From Rubripirellula amarantea (GTDB lineage: Bacteria; Planctomycetota; Planctomycetia; Pirellulales; Pirellulaceae): 64,000 bases of DNA. The notes below the pieces were generated by a model, which did no database searches, was not told the origin of the DNA, and worked only from the letters and a program-made list of their open reading frames with translations. Location of the stretch: positions 3,605,241-3,669,240 of the forward strand of contig NZ_SJPI01000001.1 of the NCBI RefSeq assembly GCF_007859865.1, read 5' to 3'. The position numbers and the translations under genes were made by a program. Positions 17,277 to 26,371 of this stretch are shown piece after piece; within the stretch, counting starts at the first letter, position 1; each line of letters begins with the position of its first letter.

Positions 17277-17657
17277 ATGCAGAGTAATGACGAATACCTA
17301 AAAGTAGTCAAGCAGGGAAGCGAGACCACGGTCTCGATTCCACAGCACCACCTCAGCCGTTGTGAGAGTGCCCGCAAGCTTTCTAGCGACGTTTGTTCGC
17401 TTGTCGAAGAAATTGCTGAGTGCGACGGCAGCGATGATGAACAATCGCATCTGAACTTGGATTTTGCTTCGGTCGACCGCATCACGAGTGCGGGTCTCAA
17501 CGGCTTGATCCGAATGAACACCAAGTTTCGCAGCCACGGTGTGCGATTGGTGTTAGTGAACGTTCCCACTCCGGTGCGTGAAGTGTTCGAGCTCACCCGA
17601 CTAGAGCGAATGTTTGAGTTCGCAGCGGGCGACGACACGCGACCAATTCTTGGCTAG
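17277..17657 (+). CDS. STAS-domain protein (anti-anti-sigma type)
   Basis: The 126-residue protein consists of a single STAS domain. Such proteins are usually partners of anti-sigma kinases (SpoIIAA/RsbV type) in stress or developmental switches. The phosphorylation loop is present as FASVDRITSAGLNGLIRM (residues about 62-79), with the Ser of TSAGLNG in the position of the phosphorylatable Ser. The segment VRLVLVNVPTPVREVFEL follows, as is typical of STAS. No anti-sigma kinase, phosphatase or sigma factor gene is adjacent, so its partner must be elsewhere. The first 20 residues and an acidic insert (EIAECDGSDDEQ) are unusual for the family. Confidence 0.85.
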   Translation: MQSNDEYLKVVKQGSETTVSIPQHHLSRCESARKLSSDVCSLVEEIAECDGSDDEQSHLNLDFASVDRITSAGLNGLIRMNTKFRSHGVRLVLVNVPTPVREVFELTRLERMFEFAAGDDTRPILG

Positions 17658-17696
17658 CGTTAAGCTGCGTTGGTTCCGCCGGTATCGACCCGCGTT

Positions 17697-17740
17697 TAGC
17701 GACGGTTTTAGCCGTTCGCGACCGTTTTAGCCGTTGACAG
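17697..17740. repeat. Short direct repeat before rimO
   Basis: CGACGGTTTTAGCCGTTCG is followed directly by CGACCGTTTTAGCCGTTGA, a tandem pair of about 19 bases with few differences. It lies 30 bases before the rimO start and may be part of its leader. Confidence 0.6.
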
Positions 17741-17768
17741 AAGGCCTTGCACAGCCAACGCTAGCGGC

Positions 17769-19184
17769 ATGCAATTACCCATCGTTTCCGAAACCAACAC
17801 CATGCCCTCGCGGGTCGCCAAAGACGGCGAAGGTCCGCGCGGTCGGTACGCCGTTATTAGCCTCGGTTGCCCCAAGAATCTCGTCGATACCGAGCAAATG
17901 TTAGGTCGCCTCGACGAAGACGGCTATGCGATGGTGGATTCCGTCGACGATGCCGACTTTGTGGTCGTCAATACATGCGGTTTCATAGACTCCGCTCGTG
18001 AAGAGTCGCTCGGCGCCATCGACGAAATGCTCGCGCTCAAACGTGCTGGCAAAATTCGCAACGTCGTCGTCACCGGATGTTTGGCCGAACGCCAGCAAGG
18101 CAAGCTGCTTGAAGCCCGCCCTGAAATTGATGCGATGATCGGCGTCTTCGGACGCAATGAAATTGTTTCGGTGATCGATCGGCTGCAAGCTGGCATCGAC
18201 GAGCAGGCCAAGGTCTTCCGCCCGGCGCCCATTCGTCCGCTTTCCGATGCGGTCCGCCGGGCTGTCACGCCTCGGCACTTTGCTTATCTGAAAATCAGTG
18301 AAGGCTGCGATCGGCTATGCACCTTTTGCGCGATTCCAAAAATGCGAGGCAAGCATTACAGCAAGCCAATCGATCAAGTCGTCGATGAAGCCAAGCGGTT
18401 GGGCGATAGCGGCGTCCGCGAAGTCGTCGTTGTGGCGCAAGACACCACGTACTACGGCAAAGACTTATATGGCGAGCCAAGGCTTACCGAGTTGCTAACG
18501 CAGCTCGATAAGATTGATTCCATCGATTGGATTCGCTTGATGTATTTCTATCCGATGTACATCGATGACCGCTTGATTGACACTCTTGCGGGCAGTCAAC
18601 GAATTTTGCCTTACATTGACATGCCGTTGCAGCACGCCAGCGATGCGATGCTGAAGCGAATGTCCCGCAAGACCACTCGTTCATCTCAGGAAGAAATCCT
18701 GGGCAAGCTTCGCTCGAGGATTGATAACTTGGTCATGCGAACCACGTTGATTGCTGGTTTCCCCGGCGAGACCGACGATGATGTCGATCAGTTGTGCGAT
18801 TTTGTTGCCCAGCAGCGTTTTGAGCACTTGGGTGTGTTTACGTATTCAGTAGAAGAGGATACGCCGGCGGCTCGACTGCCTAATCGTGTACCTGAAGAAG
18901 TCGCGCTTGAACGTCAGGGGCGGATCATGGAAATTCAGCAACAAGTCGCCTTCGATTGGAATGAGTCTCGTGTTGGCACCGTCGAAGACGTCATCATTGA
19001 TTCTCCGCTAGACGATCAACCCGGTGTTTGGATCGGGCGGACCAAGAGTGAAGCCCCTGATATCGACGGTGTTGTCTATGTGTCAGGTGTCGATCCCGAT
19101 AGCCCGATTGAAGTCGGTACAATCGCGCAGTGCGAAATTGTCGCTGCGGATGGCTACGATCTAGTGGCCGCGCCGCTGTCTTAA
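17769..19184 (+). CDS. rimO: Ribosomal protein S12 methylthiotransferase RimO
   Basis: RimO is a radical-SAM enzyme that adds a methylthio group to an Asp of ribosomal protein S12. The 471 residues contain the N-terminal UPF0004 domain with its cluster-binding Cys in [21 protein letters not shown] and VTGCLAER. Next come the radical-SAM CxxxCxxC motif (CDRLCTFC, about residue 180) and a C-terminal TRAM domain. The motif [10 protein letters not shown] with downstream [13 protein letters not shown] is characteristic of RimO rather than MiaB. ATG at 17769 gives the longest product; an in-frame ATG at 17802 would still leave a full domain. A pgsA gene follows after about 150 bases on the same strand. 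Confidence 0.95.
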   Translation: MQLPIVSETNTMPSRVAKDGEGPRGRYAVISLGCPKNLVDTEQMLGRLDEDGYAMVDSVDDADFVVVNTCGFIDSAREESLGAIDEMLALKRAGKIRNVVVTGCLAERQQGKLLEARPEIDAMIGVFGRNEIVSVIDRLQAGIDEQAKVFRPAPIRPLSDAVRRAVTPRHFAYLKISEGCDRLCTFCAIPKMRGKHYSKPIDQVVDEAKRLGDSGVREVVVVAQDTTYYGKDLYGEPRLTELLTQLDKIDSIDWIRLMYFYPMYIDDRLIDTLAGSQRILPYIDMPLQHASDAMLKRMSRKTTRSSQEEILGKLRSRIDNLVMRTTLIAGFPGETDDDVDQLCDFVAQQRFEHLGVFTYSVEEDTPAARLPNRVPEEVALERQGRIMEIQQQVAFDWNESRVGTVEDVIIDSPLDDQPGVWIGRTKSEAPDIDGVVYVSGVDPDSPIEVGTIAQCEIVAADGYDLVAAPLS

Positions 19185-19332
19185 GACGCAATACGTTGCG
19201 TTTGAGTCGTCAATTGAGGAAAACGGAGTCACCAGCGCCACTGCTCGCGCTGTCTCTCCCACCTTGGCGGGCTCTACAGGATCGGCGACAACATGGGTTG
19301 ATCGCGGGTGCTTCGTGATCGAGTCTACAAAA

Positions 19333-19920
19333 ATGACAATGACCTCAGACATGCGTTCCCCTTCACGCTCCGTTTACAACGTTCCCAATGCGTTAACGAC
19401 CGTCCGTTTCGGATTGGCCATCGGTGTGATGGTGCTAATCCCGATGGGAATGCAGTTTGCCGCGTTAGTGCTGTTTGTGATCGCCGTCTCGACCGATTGG
19501 ATGGATGGTTATTGGGCTCGCAAGTATGGACAAGTCACGAAGTTCGGACGAATCTTCGACCCCTTTGTCGACAAGATCATCATCTGCGGCACGTTCATCG
19601 CGTTGGTCGAAGTCGTGGGTTCAGGTGTCGCTTCCTGGATGGCGACCACCATTGTTGCTAGGGAACTGCTTGTCACCAGTTTGCGAGGCATGATCGAAGG
19701 CAGCGGCGGCGACTTTTCCGCGAATCAACTCGGCAAGTGGAAAATGGTGCTGCAGTGTGCCGCAGCGATCACGATTCTTTTATCGTTGCTTTATCCAGCC
19801 ACGGTTTGGTTAGGTTATCTCGGGCAAACGTTCCTGTGGTCGGCAATCGCTTTGACGATCTATTCCGGATACGTGTATGTCATCGCAGCCGCGGGCGTGC
19901 TTCGCAAAGACGTGAGCTGA
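19333..19920 (+). CDS. pgsA: CDP-diacylglycerol-glycerol-3-phosphate 3-phosphatidyltransferase
   Basis: This inner-membrane enzyme makes phosphatidylglycerophosphate from CDP-diacylglycerol and glycerol-3-phosphate. It has the CDP-alcohol phosphatidyltransferase signature DG(x2)AR(x8)G(x3)D(x3)D, seen as DGYWARKYGQVTKFGRIFDP with the last Asp three residues on. Four to five hydrophobic segments are visible. The 195-residue length from the ATG at 19333 is typical; the frame is open 23 codons upstream to 19264, but that leader has no family resemblance. The CPBP protease gene starts three bases after the stop, which implies co-transcription. Other CDP-alcohol transferases (for example phosphatidylserine synthase) are less likely given the NVPNALTTVRF start. 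Confidence 0.9.
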   Translation: MTMTSDMRSPSRSVYNVPNALTTVRFGLAIGVMVLIPMGMQFAALVLFVIAVSTDWMDGYWARKYGQVTKFGRIFDPFVDKIIICGTFIALVEVVGSGVASWMATTIVARELLVTSLRGMIEGSGGDFSANQLGKWKMVLQCAAAITILLSLLYPATVWLGYLGQTFLWSAIALTIYSGYVYVIAAAGVLRKDVS

Positions 19921-19923
19921 ATA

Positions 19924-20856
19924 TTGACCGCGGCGGAAACCCTTAATCTGATCAATTCGCTTTTGCTCAGCGCCGCTGTGGTTTGCTTGGTGATGTGGAT
20001 AAGGGTCGTGTACCAGCACCGAGGCCAACTCGGTGAGGTGCTTGCGTCGTTGGTGCCTGCTCGCCAGCGGTGTTTTCCATTTTGGAATGCTGGCGACGCC
20101 CTGATCATGTTCGGATTGATGATGGTGCTCGCGGGTGTGGCTCAGTCATATCTGTTGAGCCAGGGCGTCTTGGTACGCCAACCGATCGAAACAGACCCGC
20201 CACTAAGCGATGCGCAAACAGCGGCCAACCAATACGTCCTAATCGCCATTTCCCTTGTCGTGGGATTGATGGCCTTGGGGGTAATGTTGGCGTTCTTTCG
20301 ATCTCGATCCGACAAACTGCTCGATCGTTTGGGACTTAGGGTTCGTCGTGGTGACGTCGTGCTAGGACTCAAAGCGTCACTAATGGTGTTGCCACCGGTG
20401 CTTGTGATTAGTGGTCTCTTGAACCTAGTGATTCCCTACGAGCATCCGGTGCTTGAGATCTTGGCAGGCATCGACTCGGTTCCCAAGTTGGTCTTGGTAT
20501 TCGTCACTACCGCCATTGCCACACCTCTGGTCGAAGAGTTTTTGTTCCGAACATTATTGATCGGCGGCTTCGAACGGCTTGCTCAAGCGATGCAAGTTGG
20601 CGATCTGCAACAGTGGGAACGAGACCAAGGTGATCAACCATGGAAGGACCGTTTTGATTGGCCCGTCATCGCATCAAGCTTTATCTTTGCAATCATGCAC
20701 TTCGGTCACGGGGCCGCGCCAGTACCGCTTTTTGTGCTGGCACTCGCGTTAGGCTACTTATACCGAAGAACGGGCAGCATCGTTGCACCGATTGTGGTCC
20801 ATATGGTGCTTAACTCGCTTACATTGATCGTCGAGACCTTGCGGGTCAACACTTAG
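19924..20856 (+). CDS. CPBP family intramembrane glutamic endopeptidase
   Basis: The 310-residue membrane protein has about eight hydrophobic segments. It carries the CPBP/CAAX-protease motifs EEFLFR (about residue 203, the EExxxR motif), FAIMHFGHG (about 258, FxxxH) and HMVLNS near the C-terminus (HxxxN). The family includes Rce1-like and bacteriocin-immunity proteins; its substrate here is unknown. It starts with a TTG three bases after the pgsA stop, so translational coupling is likely. A later ATG would remove the first membrane helix. It converges with the ctp gene on the other strand, with 61 bases between the stops. Confidence 0.88.
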   Translation: MTAAETLNLINSLLLSAAVVCLVMWIRVVYQHRGQLGEVLASLVPARQRCFPFWNAGDALIMFGLMMVLAGVAQSYLLSQGVLVRQPIETDPPLSDAQTAANQYVLIAISLVVGLMALGVMLAFFRSRSDKLLDRLGLRVRRGDVVLGLKASLMVLPPVLVISGLLNLVIPYEHPVLEILAGIDSVPKLVLVFVTTAIATPLVEEFLFRTLLIGGFERLAQAMQVGDLQQWERDQGDQPWKDRFDWPVIASSFIFAIMHFGHGAAPVPLFVLALALGYLYRRTGSIVAPIVVHMVLNSLTLIVETLRVNT

Positions 20857-20917
20857 CGGCTTTCAAAAGCAACAACGTTGCTTCGACGTTCAATCAACCG
20901 ACCAATCCGTCTCGAGT

Positions 20918-22675
20918 CTATTTGCCAACATTAAGTTGGCTGATCATTGGTCGTCCGCTGATTTGCATGACAGCACGTTGCAAGACCGAGTCTTCGCGAT
21001 CAAGCGTGATGTGACCTTGCGAATCAGGGCGAGCGGCGATGTGAGTCGGTTCAACTTCGATCGTAGGCATCACGCCGTTTTGGCTGATCGCTCGGCCGCT
21101 AGGTGAGTAGAACTTAGCGGTGGTCAAACAGAGCCCAAACTTCGCGGATTGCATACGGAAGATTCCTTGAACGCTTCCTTTACCGTAACTTGTTTCGCCA
21201 ATGATTTCACCACGACGCGAATCAGCAATCGCACCGGCGAAGATTTCACTTGCACTGGCACTGTCACCGTCGATCAGAACCGCCAAAGGGATGCTCCAAG
21301 TGTTCGGGCGATGAGCTTTGTAGTCGTAGTTTTCGCGAACGTTGCGTCCGCGAGTCGTCACGATCGGACCTTCGCTGATGAAACGATCGGCTACTTCAAC
21401 CGCTGCGGAAAGTAATCCACCGGGATTGCCACGAACGTCGATAATCAGCGAACGCATACCTTGACGATGCAGGTCCCAAAGAGCTCGTTCAACATCGCGG
21501 GTCGTCGTTTTTTGGAAGTTGGTCAGCCGCAGGTACCCAACGCGATTTTCGGGATCCACGAAGTGAACATTTTCGACACAGGGAACTTCGACTCGACGTC
21601 GTTGAACGTTGATCGTTCGCTCGACACCCTGAGCACTGACAACATCAATGGCAACGTAGGAATGTTCAGGACCGCGAAGCAGATCGGCAACGTACTCGGG
21701 GTCGTTGCTTTCGGTTCGCTCACCGCCGACGCCAATGATTTTTTCGCCACCGAGCAATCCGGCTTCCGCTGCGGGTCCACCGGGGATCACCGACAAGACT
21801 TGTAAGTAGTCAGTCTTGGCTTTCAGTTCCACGCCGAGTCCCACGAAGTTTCCTTCGATGTTGGAAAACATTTCATCAAGCTGGCTTGGTGAAAGCAAGC
21901 GAGTGTAAGGGTCGAGCGTCGAAACGGCACCGCTAAGGTATTCCAAAGCGACCGCCGTACCTGACAAACCAAGTTCAGCGTTGGCACGTTGAGCAACCGT
22001 CGACACTGCGGCTCGCAAATCGAAACGGGTGGCAGTGCTGCGGCTTTGCAATTGGGTGTGAATCGAATTCCTAAAGTTAGCGATCGCTTCACGATTGGTA
22101 TTAGGAAGCACTCGGTCAACGAAAGCGTCTTCGTTAAGGGCGACTTCGAGCGCGGCGGTGCCGTGTACCAAAATGCGAGCCCAATCGACGTCGTCGACGT
22201 AGTGAGTTTGCAAGTTCGCAAGGATTTCGGAATACAAGTCCAGGGCTTCGTTCGTGCTAAGCTCGCGAAGAGACTGCAGATAGCTTTCGTCTTTGAAACG
22301 TCGGTTGACGTCGTAGTAAAGACGGCTGATCACCATTCGCTGGTAAAGCTGCGCGTCTTGCGGGAACTTGCGAGTGAATTTCTCGTAGTGGCCGATCGCT
22401 TCGCCCCACATCCGAGCACGCTCAAATTCGAGGCCCTTGGTCAGAGCCGATTGAATCTCGTTGGCTGCATTGTTGTTGGCTCCCTCGATACTAAAAGGAG
22501 TTGCATCTTGCACGACCGATCGGGTCTGCATGGTGGACTGAGCATCAGCCACCGACATTCCCTGAATGAAGAATAATAGAACGAATGCCATGACTGGCAA
22601 TGCGGTCGTGCGACGAGTCGAAACAGCGGTGCAGACTGACTGAGCAGGGCTAACCTGTTGAGCGACAAAATCCAT
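20918..22675 (-). CDS. S41 family C-terminal processing protease
   Basis: This 585-residue periplasmic protease trims or degrades proteins from their C-termini. A hydrophobic signal segment (about residues 27-43, LPVMAFVLLFFIQGMSVADA) follows a basic stretch. A helical, TPR-like region occupies about 60-220. A PDZ domain (about 270-350) has GLGVELK and GGPAAEAGLL. The peptidase core carries the catalytic Ser in DGDSASASEIF and the Lys in GETSYGKGSVQ. The fold order (helical N-part, PDZ, S41 core) matches CtpA/Prc-like enzymes. A stem-loop lies about 36 bases upstream of the ATG. It may process exported planctomycete surface proteins, but that is inference. Confidence 0.92.
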   Translation of the reverse strand: MDFVAQQVSPAQSVCTAVSTRRTTALPVMAFVLLFFIQGMSVADAQSTMQTRSVVQDATPFSIEGANNNAANEIQSALTKGLEFERARMWGEAIGHYEKFTRKFPQDAQLYQRMVISRLYYDVNRRFKDESYLQSLRELSTNEALDLYSEILANLQTHYVDDVDWARILVHGTAALEVALNEDAFVDRVLPNTNREAIANFRNSIHTQLQSRSTATRFDLRAAVSTVAQRANAELGLSGTAVALEYLSGAVSTLDPYTRLLSPSQLDEMFSNIEGNFVGLGVELKAKTDYLQVLSVIPGGPAAEAGLLGGEKIIGVGGERTESNDPEYVADLLRGPEHSYVAIDVVSAQGVERTINVQRRRVEVPCVENVHFVDPENRVGYLRLTNFQKTTTRDVERALWDLHRQGMRSLIIDVRGNPGGLLSAAVEVADRFISEGPIVTTRGRNVRENYDYKAHRPNTWSIPLAVLIDGDSASASEIFAGAIADSRRGEIIGETSYGKGSVQGIFRMQSAKFGLCLTTAKFYSPSGRAISQNGVMPTIEVEPTHIAARPDSQGHITLDREDSVLQRAVMQISGRPMISQLNVGK

Positions 22676-22710
22676 GCGCTAAAGCTTCCATTGAGCACCA
22701 TCGGGGAGGA

Positions 22711-22739
22711 CCTCGGATTTGGTTCAAGCAAACCCGAGG
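22711..22739 (-). promoter_or_regulatory. 11-base-pair stem-loop in leader of the ctp-like gene
   Basis: Arms 22711-22721 and 22729-22739 pair over 11 bases with a seven-base loop. On the minus-strand RNA the single non-identity becomes a G-U pair, so the structure is complete only in the sense of the ctp-like transcript. It lies 36 bases before the ATG and lacks a T run. Confidence 0.55.
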
Positions 22740-23076
22740 AAAGCCAAAGCAAGAGATGCTCAGAATGCTTGGCCAAGGAAACATAGGTCACGATTTGTGC
22801 CTGGTCAAAAAACCAACGCGGTGCTTATTCGGAACAGTCTGCCTGAGTGTTCCAAGTGGGCACCTCGTCCCACGGTCATCAGGTTTGTTCCGATTGATTC
22901 GACAAACTAGTTTCACGCGTGAGCGTTTCACAGGTCCATCTTGTCATTCACCGCTGCGCTTCCCGGCGCAAGTTCACTCGCAATCAACGTTGTTGGGGCG
23001 AGTAGTGGCGTCACATTCACGATAGGCAGTGTCTACCTCGGTGGCAACGAACCAATGATCAAGTTGAGGATAAATG

Positions 23077-23106
23077 TTGACACCCGTCCGTACTGATTCC
23101 TACTGT
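23077..23106 (+). promoter_or_regulatory. Candidate sigma-70 type promoter of the lipase-like gene
   Basis: TTGACA (23077-23082), an 18-base spacer and TACTGT (23101-23106). The -35 box is consensus; the -10 matches at the three key positions. The first 11 bases, TTGACACCCGT, are identical to the promoter candidate at 35943. Confidence 0.45.
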
Positions 23107-23211
23107 CCATCATCCACCGTTGAGACGGTTGGTTCTTATTTCCATCGAAAACAGTATTTCCTTTCGAACTCAGCATCTCTTTTCGAACACAACCCTGTTC
23201 TTTAGGCCAGG

Positions 23212-25425
23212 ATGCAACGTCGCTCTAAACACGACGATGACACGAACGACGCGCCAACACGCGCGGGCGTGAAACATGCGCACGCGCCAAAGGTTTCTCA
23301 AGAGCCTTACCAAGGCTTCATTCAACCTGCACCCGTTCTGCTGACACGGTGTAGCCTTCGGGCGATGTGGGCCAGTTTGACGTTGTGCGTGTTGATCGGA
23401 TCGTTTTCAGGGTGTGTAACGCCGAACTATCTTGCCAATCGCAAAGTTCGCGAAAACGCTTTGGCTTCCACGTTGAATTTGGTCAGCCGGAAAGGTCCTC
23501 AGATCAGTGAACGCACGTGGAACACGATGCGACGCTATGACTTGGATTCTCGTTACGACGCCGATCGCAAAAAATGCTTCGCTTACATCCGCGAACGCAT
23601 TATCGAGATTCCTGACGCAGAGCTGATCTATGCTCTTAGCGAGTTGTCTTACGTGGAAGGGAAACGGGCCGAGCGAGCAGGGAATGCCTCGGATGCATTG
23701 AACCATTACGGCGTGGCACTGACTAACAGCTACGACTACCTCTTCAGCAAAGACTTGGGAACGACTCGCAATTTCTATGATCCTCAGTTTCGAGGTGCTT
23801 GTGACCTTTACAACGAGTCGCTCGAAGACACGCTGCGATTGTTGTGCAGCGAGAATCAGATCCAGCCAGGGCAAACGTACACCATCAAGACTCCGGACCG
23901 TGAGTTCGTTGTGCGTACCGAGATGCGTGGGCAATGGAAAGCAAATGAGTTTGATCGCTACGAATTTGTGAGCGATTACGAAATTGAAACACTTCGAAAT
24001 CGACACACGACCTACGGGCTTGGCGTGCCTTTGATCGCGGTTCGAAGACCTCAAAACGAGGGCTCGGATCGTCCAGAGGCTGAAAACTACTACCCGAAGG
24101 GCCTTTCCTATGCCGTGACCGCATTGATGCGATGTGTGCCCGAAAAAACGGGTGATCGGCCGGGGCAATCCAAGACTTGTGTGCTGGAATTCTTTGATCC
24201 ACTGACGGCAAACCAGATCCAACTCGCTGAACAATGGGTCCCACTCGAAACCGACCTAACAACACCGCTGGCCTACTTCTTGGACTCACCAGAGTTTCGA
24301 AAACGCAATGAGGCTACCGAAGGACTACTCAATCCAGCCGACTCGTTGGAAAAGAGCGGGCTGTACATGCTTGAGCCCTACGATCCAGACCGCATACCGG
24401 TGTTGATGGTCCACGGATTGTGGTCGAGTCCGATGACATGGATGGACATGTTTAACGACCTGCGTAGTTTTCCAGAGATTCGCGAACGATATCAGTTCTG
24501 GTTCTACCTCTATCCGTCGGGACAACCGTTCTGGATCAGTGCGACGCAGTTGCGCGGGGACTTAATGGCGATGCGGAAGGCATTTGACCCTCATCGCCGC
24601 GACAAACCGCTCGACGAAATGGTCCTTGTCGGTCACAGCATGGGCGGATTGGTCAGCCGAATGCAAACGATCGATTCAGGCGATGAGTTCTGGAAGATCG
24701 TTAGCGACCAACCGGTCCAAAATGCCGATCAGGCGATTGCCAAGTTGAAGGGAGATCCAACGGACCGCAATCGATTGGTGAGCACACTGTTCTTTCGTCC
24801 GAACTCTTCTATTCGTAGGGTGATCACGATCGGAACACCACACCGCGGCAGTGAGTTCGCTAATGATTACACGCGATGGCTCGCCAGAAAGTTCATCAAA
24901 TTACCATCGCGAGCAATCTCGACGGGCAATCGTTTAGCTGAAAACAACCCCACGCTCTTCAAAGACACGCAGTTGTTGACCGTTGCCAATGCGATTGACT
25001 CACTCGCGCCCGAGTCACCGATTTTTCCGGTCATGATGAGAGCCAAGCGTGCTCCGAATGTGAAATACCACAATATCATTGGTGTGCTCGAAGATCCGTC
25101 CTTCGTCCAAGCCCGAGCGGGCAGCGGCGATGGGGTGGTGGAGTACGCAAGTGCTAAGATGGATGATGTCGAAAGCGAATTGATTGTCGATTCCGATCAC
25201 ACGAAGATTCACATGACGCCCAAGGCTATCTTTGAGGTGCGTCGTATATTGCTGGAACATTTGAAGACCGTTGATGCGAACGACCGAGTCGCTCTTCGAA
25301 CGGAATCCGAATTAGATCCAGATGTAATTTCCCGTCCTTTAGATCAAGGAATGGGAGTTCATGATTATCGCGGCGTTGATAAAGTCGAAGTGAACGATTT
25401 TAACCCGGCTACGCTTCAGCGGTAA
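23212..25425 (+). CDS. Lipoprotein alpha/beta-hydrolase (esterase/lipase-like)
   Basis: The 737-residue protein is probably anchored to a membrane as a lipoprotein. A hydrophobic segment ends in the lipobox-like FSGC (Cys about residue 68). Because about 50 polar residues precede it, the true start may be the ATG at 23365 (MWASLTLCVLIGSFSGC). The C-terminal half is an alpha/beta hydrolase: oxyanion motif VLMVHGLWSSPMTW (about 399), nucleophile elbow GHSMGG with Ser at about 476, and likely catalytic Asp in GSGDGVV and His in DSDHTKIH (about 663). The N-terminal 300 residues are not recognised. Family members include triacylglycerol lipases and PGAP1-like esterases; the substrate is unknown. 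It converges with csrA. Confidence 0.87.
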   Translation: MQRRSKHDDDTNDAPTRAGVKHAHAPKVSQEPYQGFIQPAPVLLTRCSLRAMWASLTLCVLIGSFSGCVTPNYLANRKVRENALASTLNLVSRKGPQISERTWNTMRRYDLDSRYDADRKKCFAYIRERIIEIPDAELIYALSELSYVEGKRAERAGNASDALNHYGVALTNSYDYLFSKDLGTTRNFYDPQFRGACDLYNESLEDTLRLLCSENQIQPGQTYTIKTPDREFVVRTEMRGQWKANEFDRYEFVSDYEIETLRNRHTTYGLGVPLIAVRRPQNEGSDRPEAENYYPKGLSYAVTALMRCVPEKTGDRPGQSKTCVLEFFDPLTANQIQLAEQWVPLETDLTTPLAYFLDSPEFRKRNEATEGLLNPADSLEKSGLYMLEPYDPDRIPVLMVHGLWSSPMTWMDMFNDLRSFPEIRERYQFWFYLYPSGQPFWISATQLRGDLMAMRKAFDPHRRDKPLDEMVLVGHSMGGLVSRMQTIDSGDEFWKIVSDQPVQNADQAIAKLKGDPTDRNRLVSTLFFRPNSSIRRVITIGTPHRGSEFANDYTRWLARKFIKLPSRAISTGNRLAENNPTLFKDTQLLTVANAIDSLAPESPIFPVMMRAKRAPNVKYHNIIGVLEDPSFVQARAGSGDGVVEYASAKMDDVESELIVDSDHTKIHMTPKAIFEVRRILLEHLKTVDANDRVALRTESELDPDVISRPLDQGMGVHDYRGVDKVEVNDFNPATLQR

Positions 25426-25436
25426 CTAAACCGCTG
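25417..25436. terminator. Hairpin overlapping the lipase-like stop codon
   Basis: A perfect seven-base inverted repeat (CAGCGGT / ACCGCTG, six-base loop) spans the stop codon and lies between the convergent lipase-like and csrA genes. It has no T run and may serve as a weak bidirectional terminator. Confidence 0.4.
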
Positions 25437-25453
25437 CGTTCAATCCGCTGCCA

Positions 25454-25843
25454 TTAACTCGCTGCGACGTAACCCGACAGCGGTGCTCGCTTCAGTTTCA
25501 CGTTGTCGCCGTTTCGCGATACTGTCCCGACGAACAGTTCAGCTTTTGTCGCAGCTTCAACCGATTTAGCGGCGACGCGGTTGACGCTCTTCTCAGCCTT
25601 CTTTGCCGTGACCTTTAGCGACTCGGGATGAGCGAATACTTCAGCGACTGGGTCGATCGCTGAGTACTCGGCTTCGCTTTCGCTCGCGACGTCATGGCTT
25701 TGAAGTTCGCCGCGAATGACTCGGACCTCACGTGGGGCTTCGATCCCGATTCGGACTTGGCCGCCTTTGATACGGACCAAGGTGATCTTGATGTTGTCGC
25801 CGATAAGAATTTGTTCGTCAGCTTTTCGTGTAAGAACCAACAT
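25454..25843 (-). CDS. csrA: Carbon storage regulator CsrA with extended C-terminus
   Basis: CsrA is an RNA-binding dimer that blocks or stabilises mRNAs at GGA motifs. The first 60 or so residues match the family closely: MLVLTRKADEQILIGDNIKI, then RIGIEAPREVRVIRGEL with the RNA-contacting Arg. CsrA is normally 60-75 residues; this one has 129, with a tail rich in Ala, Lys, Val and Ser (KVTAKKAEKSVNRVAAKS as landmark) that has no known domain. Two ATGs lie six bases apart (25849 and 25843). The second places the AAGGA ribosome-binding site at a normal eight-base distance, so 25843 is chosen. In many bacteria CsrA controls flagellin through FliW, but no such genes lie nearby. Confidence 0.93.
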   Translation of the reverse strand: MLVLTRKADEQILIGDNIKITLVRIKGGQVRIGIEAPREVRVIRGELQSHDVASESEAEYSAIDPVAEVFAHPESLKVTAKKAEKSVNRVAAKSVEAATKAELFVGTVSRNGDNVKLKRAPLSGYVAAS

Positions 25844-26371
25844 GGGCATGTTCCTTTGCCAAAACGTTTGAAAGTAAGAGAGTTTCGAGTCTTCCGTGAA
25901 GGTTGGTTGGAAGATGAAAGGTGCTAATGCACGCACCGTGCCAAAACGTGCCCAGAATCGCCCGGGAAAGTCGTAACCTGTTTGATGGTAACGCGTTAGG
26001 TTTATTGCTTAAGAAGTGGTCGGCTTTCTGCGGCGGTTTCCATCCCATTGCCAATGGAAACATCTACAAACGTTTGCAACGAAGGGCTGGATTCTTAAAG
26101 AACTCGCATGGGTTCAATTGACGTGCGAGCGAAACCATTGCTCGGTGGGTGATTCGTTTTGCGATTTGTTCCGAGGCCACGGTTCTAGTGAGTGACTCGC
26201 TGCCGCCTGCATTGATGTTTCCTTCGGAAATTTGCGATCGAGCGACTCTCCTCGGCATGACTCGTTTTCATCTTGAGTCAATTTTCAAATTTCCCTAATC
26301 TTCGCAGCAATGCCTGCTGGCATGAAGCCTTTTGGCAAGATCCAGGAAGTTGGTTCAAAGGAGTGACCCCC
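25844..26371. other. Divergent intergenic region between csrA and the parvulin gene
   Basis: This region presumably holds promoters for both genes. I see no gene. A perfect eight-base inverted repeat (GTTTCCAT at 26036-26043 and ATGGAAAC at 26054-26061) lies about 190 bases upstream of csrA. The ribosome-binding site AAAGGAG (26357-26363) precedes the ATG at 26372. Confidence 0.5.

Larger units (their letters stand above)
22676..23211. other. Divergent intergenic region between ctp-like and lipase-like genes
   Basis: There is no convincing gene. It holds the stem-loop in the ctp-like leader (22711-22739) and a promoter candidate for the lipase-like gene (23077-23106). The rest shows no clear structure. 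Confidence 0.5.
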
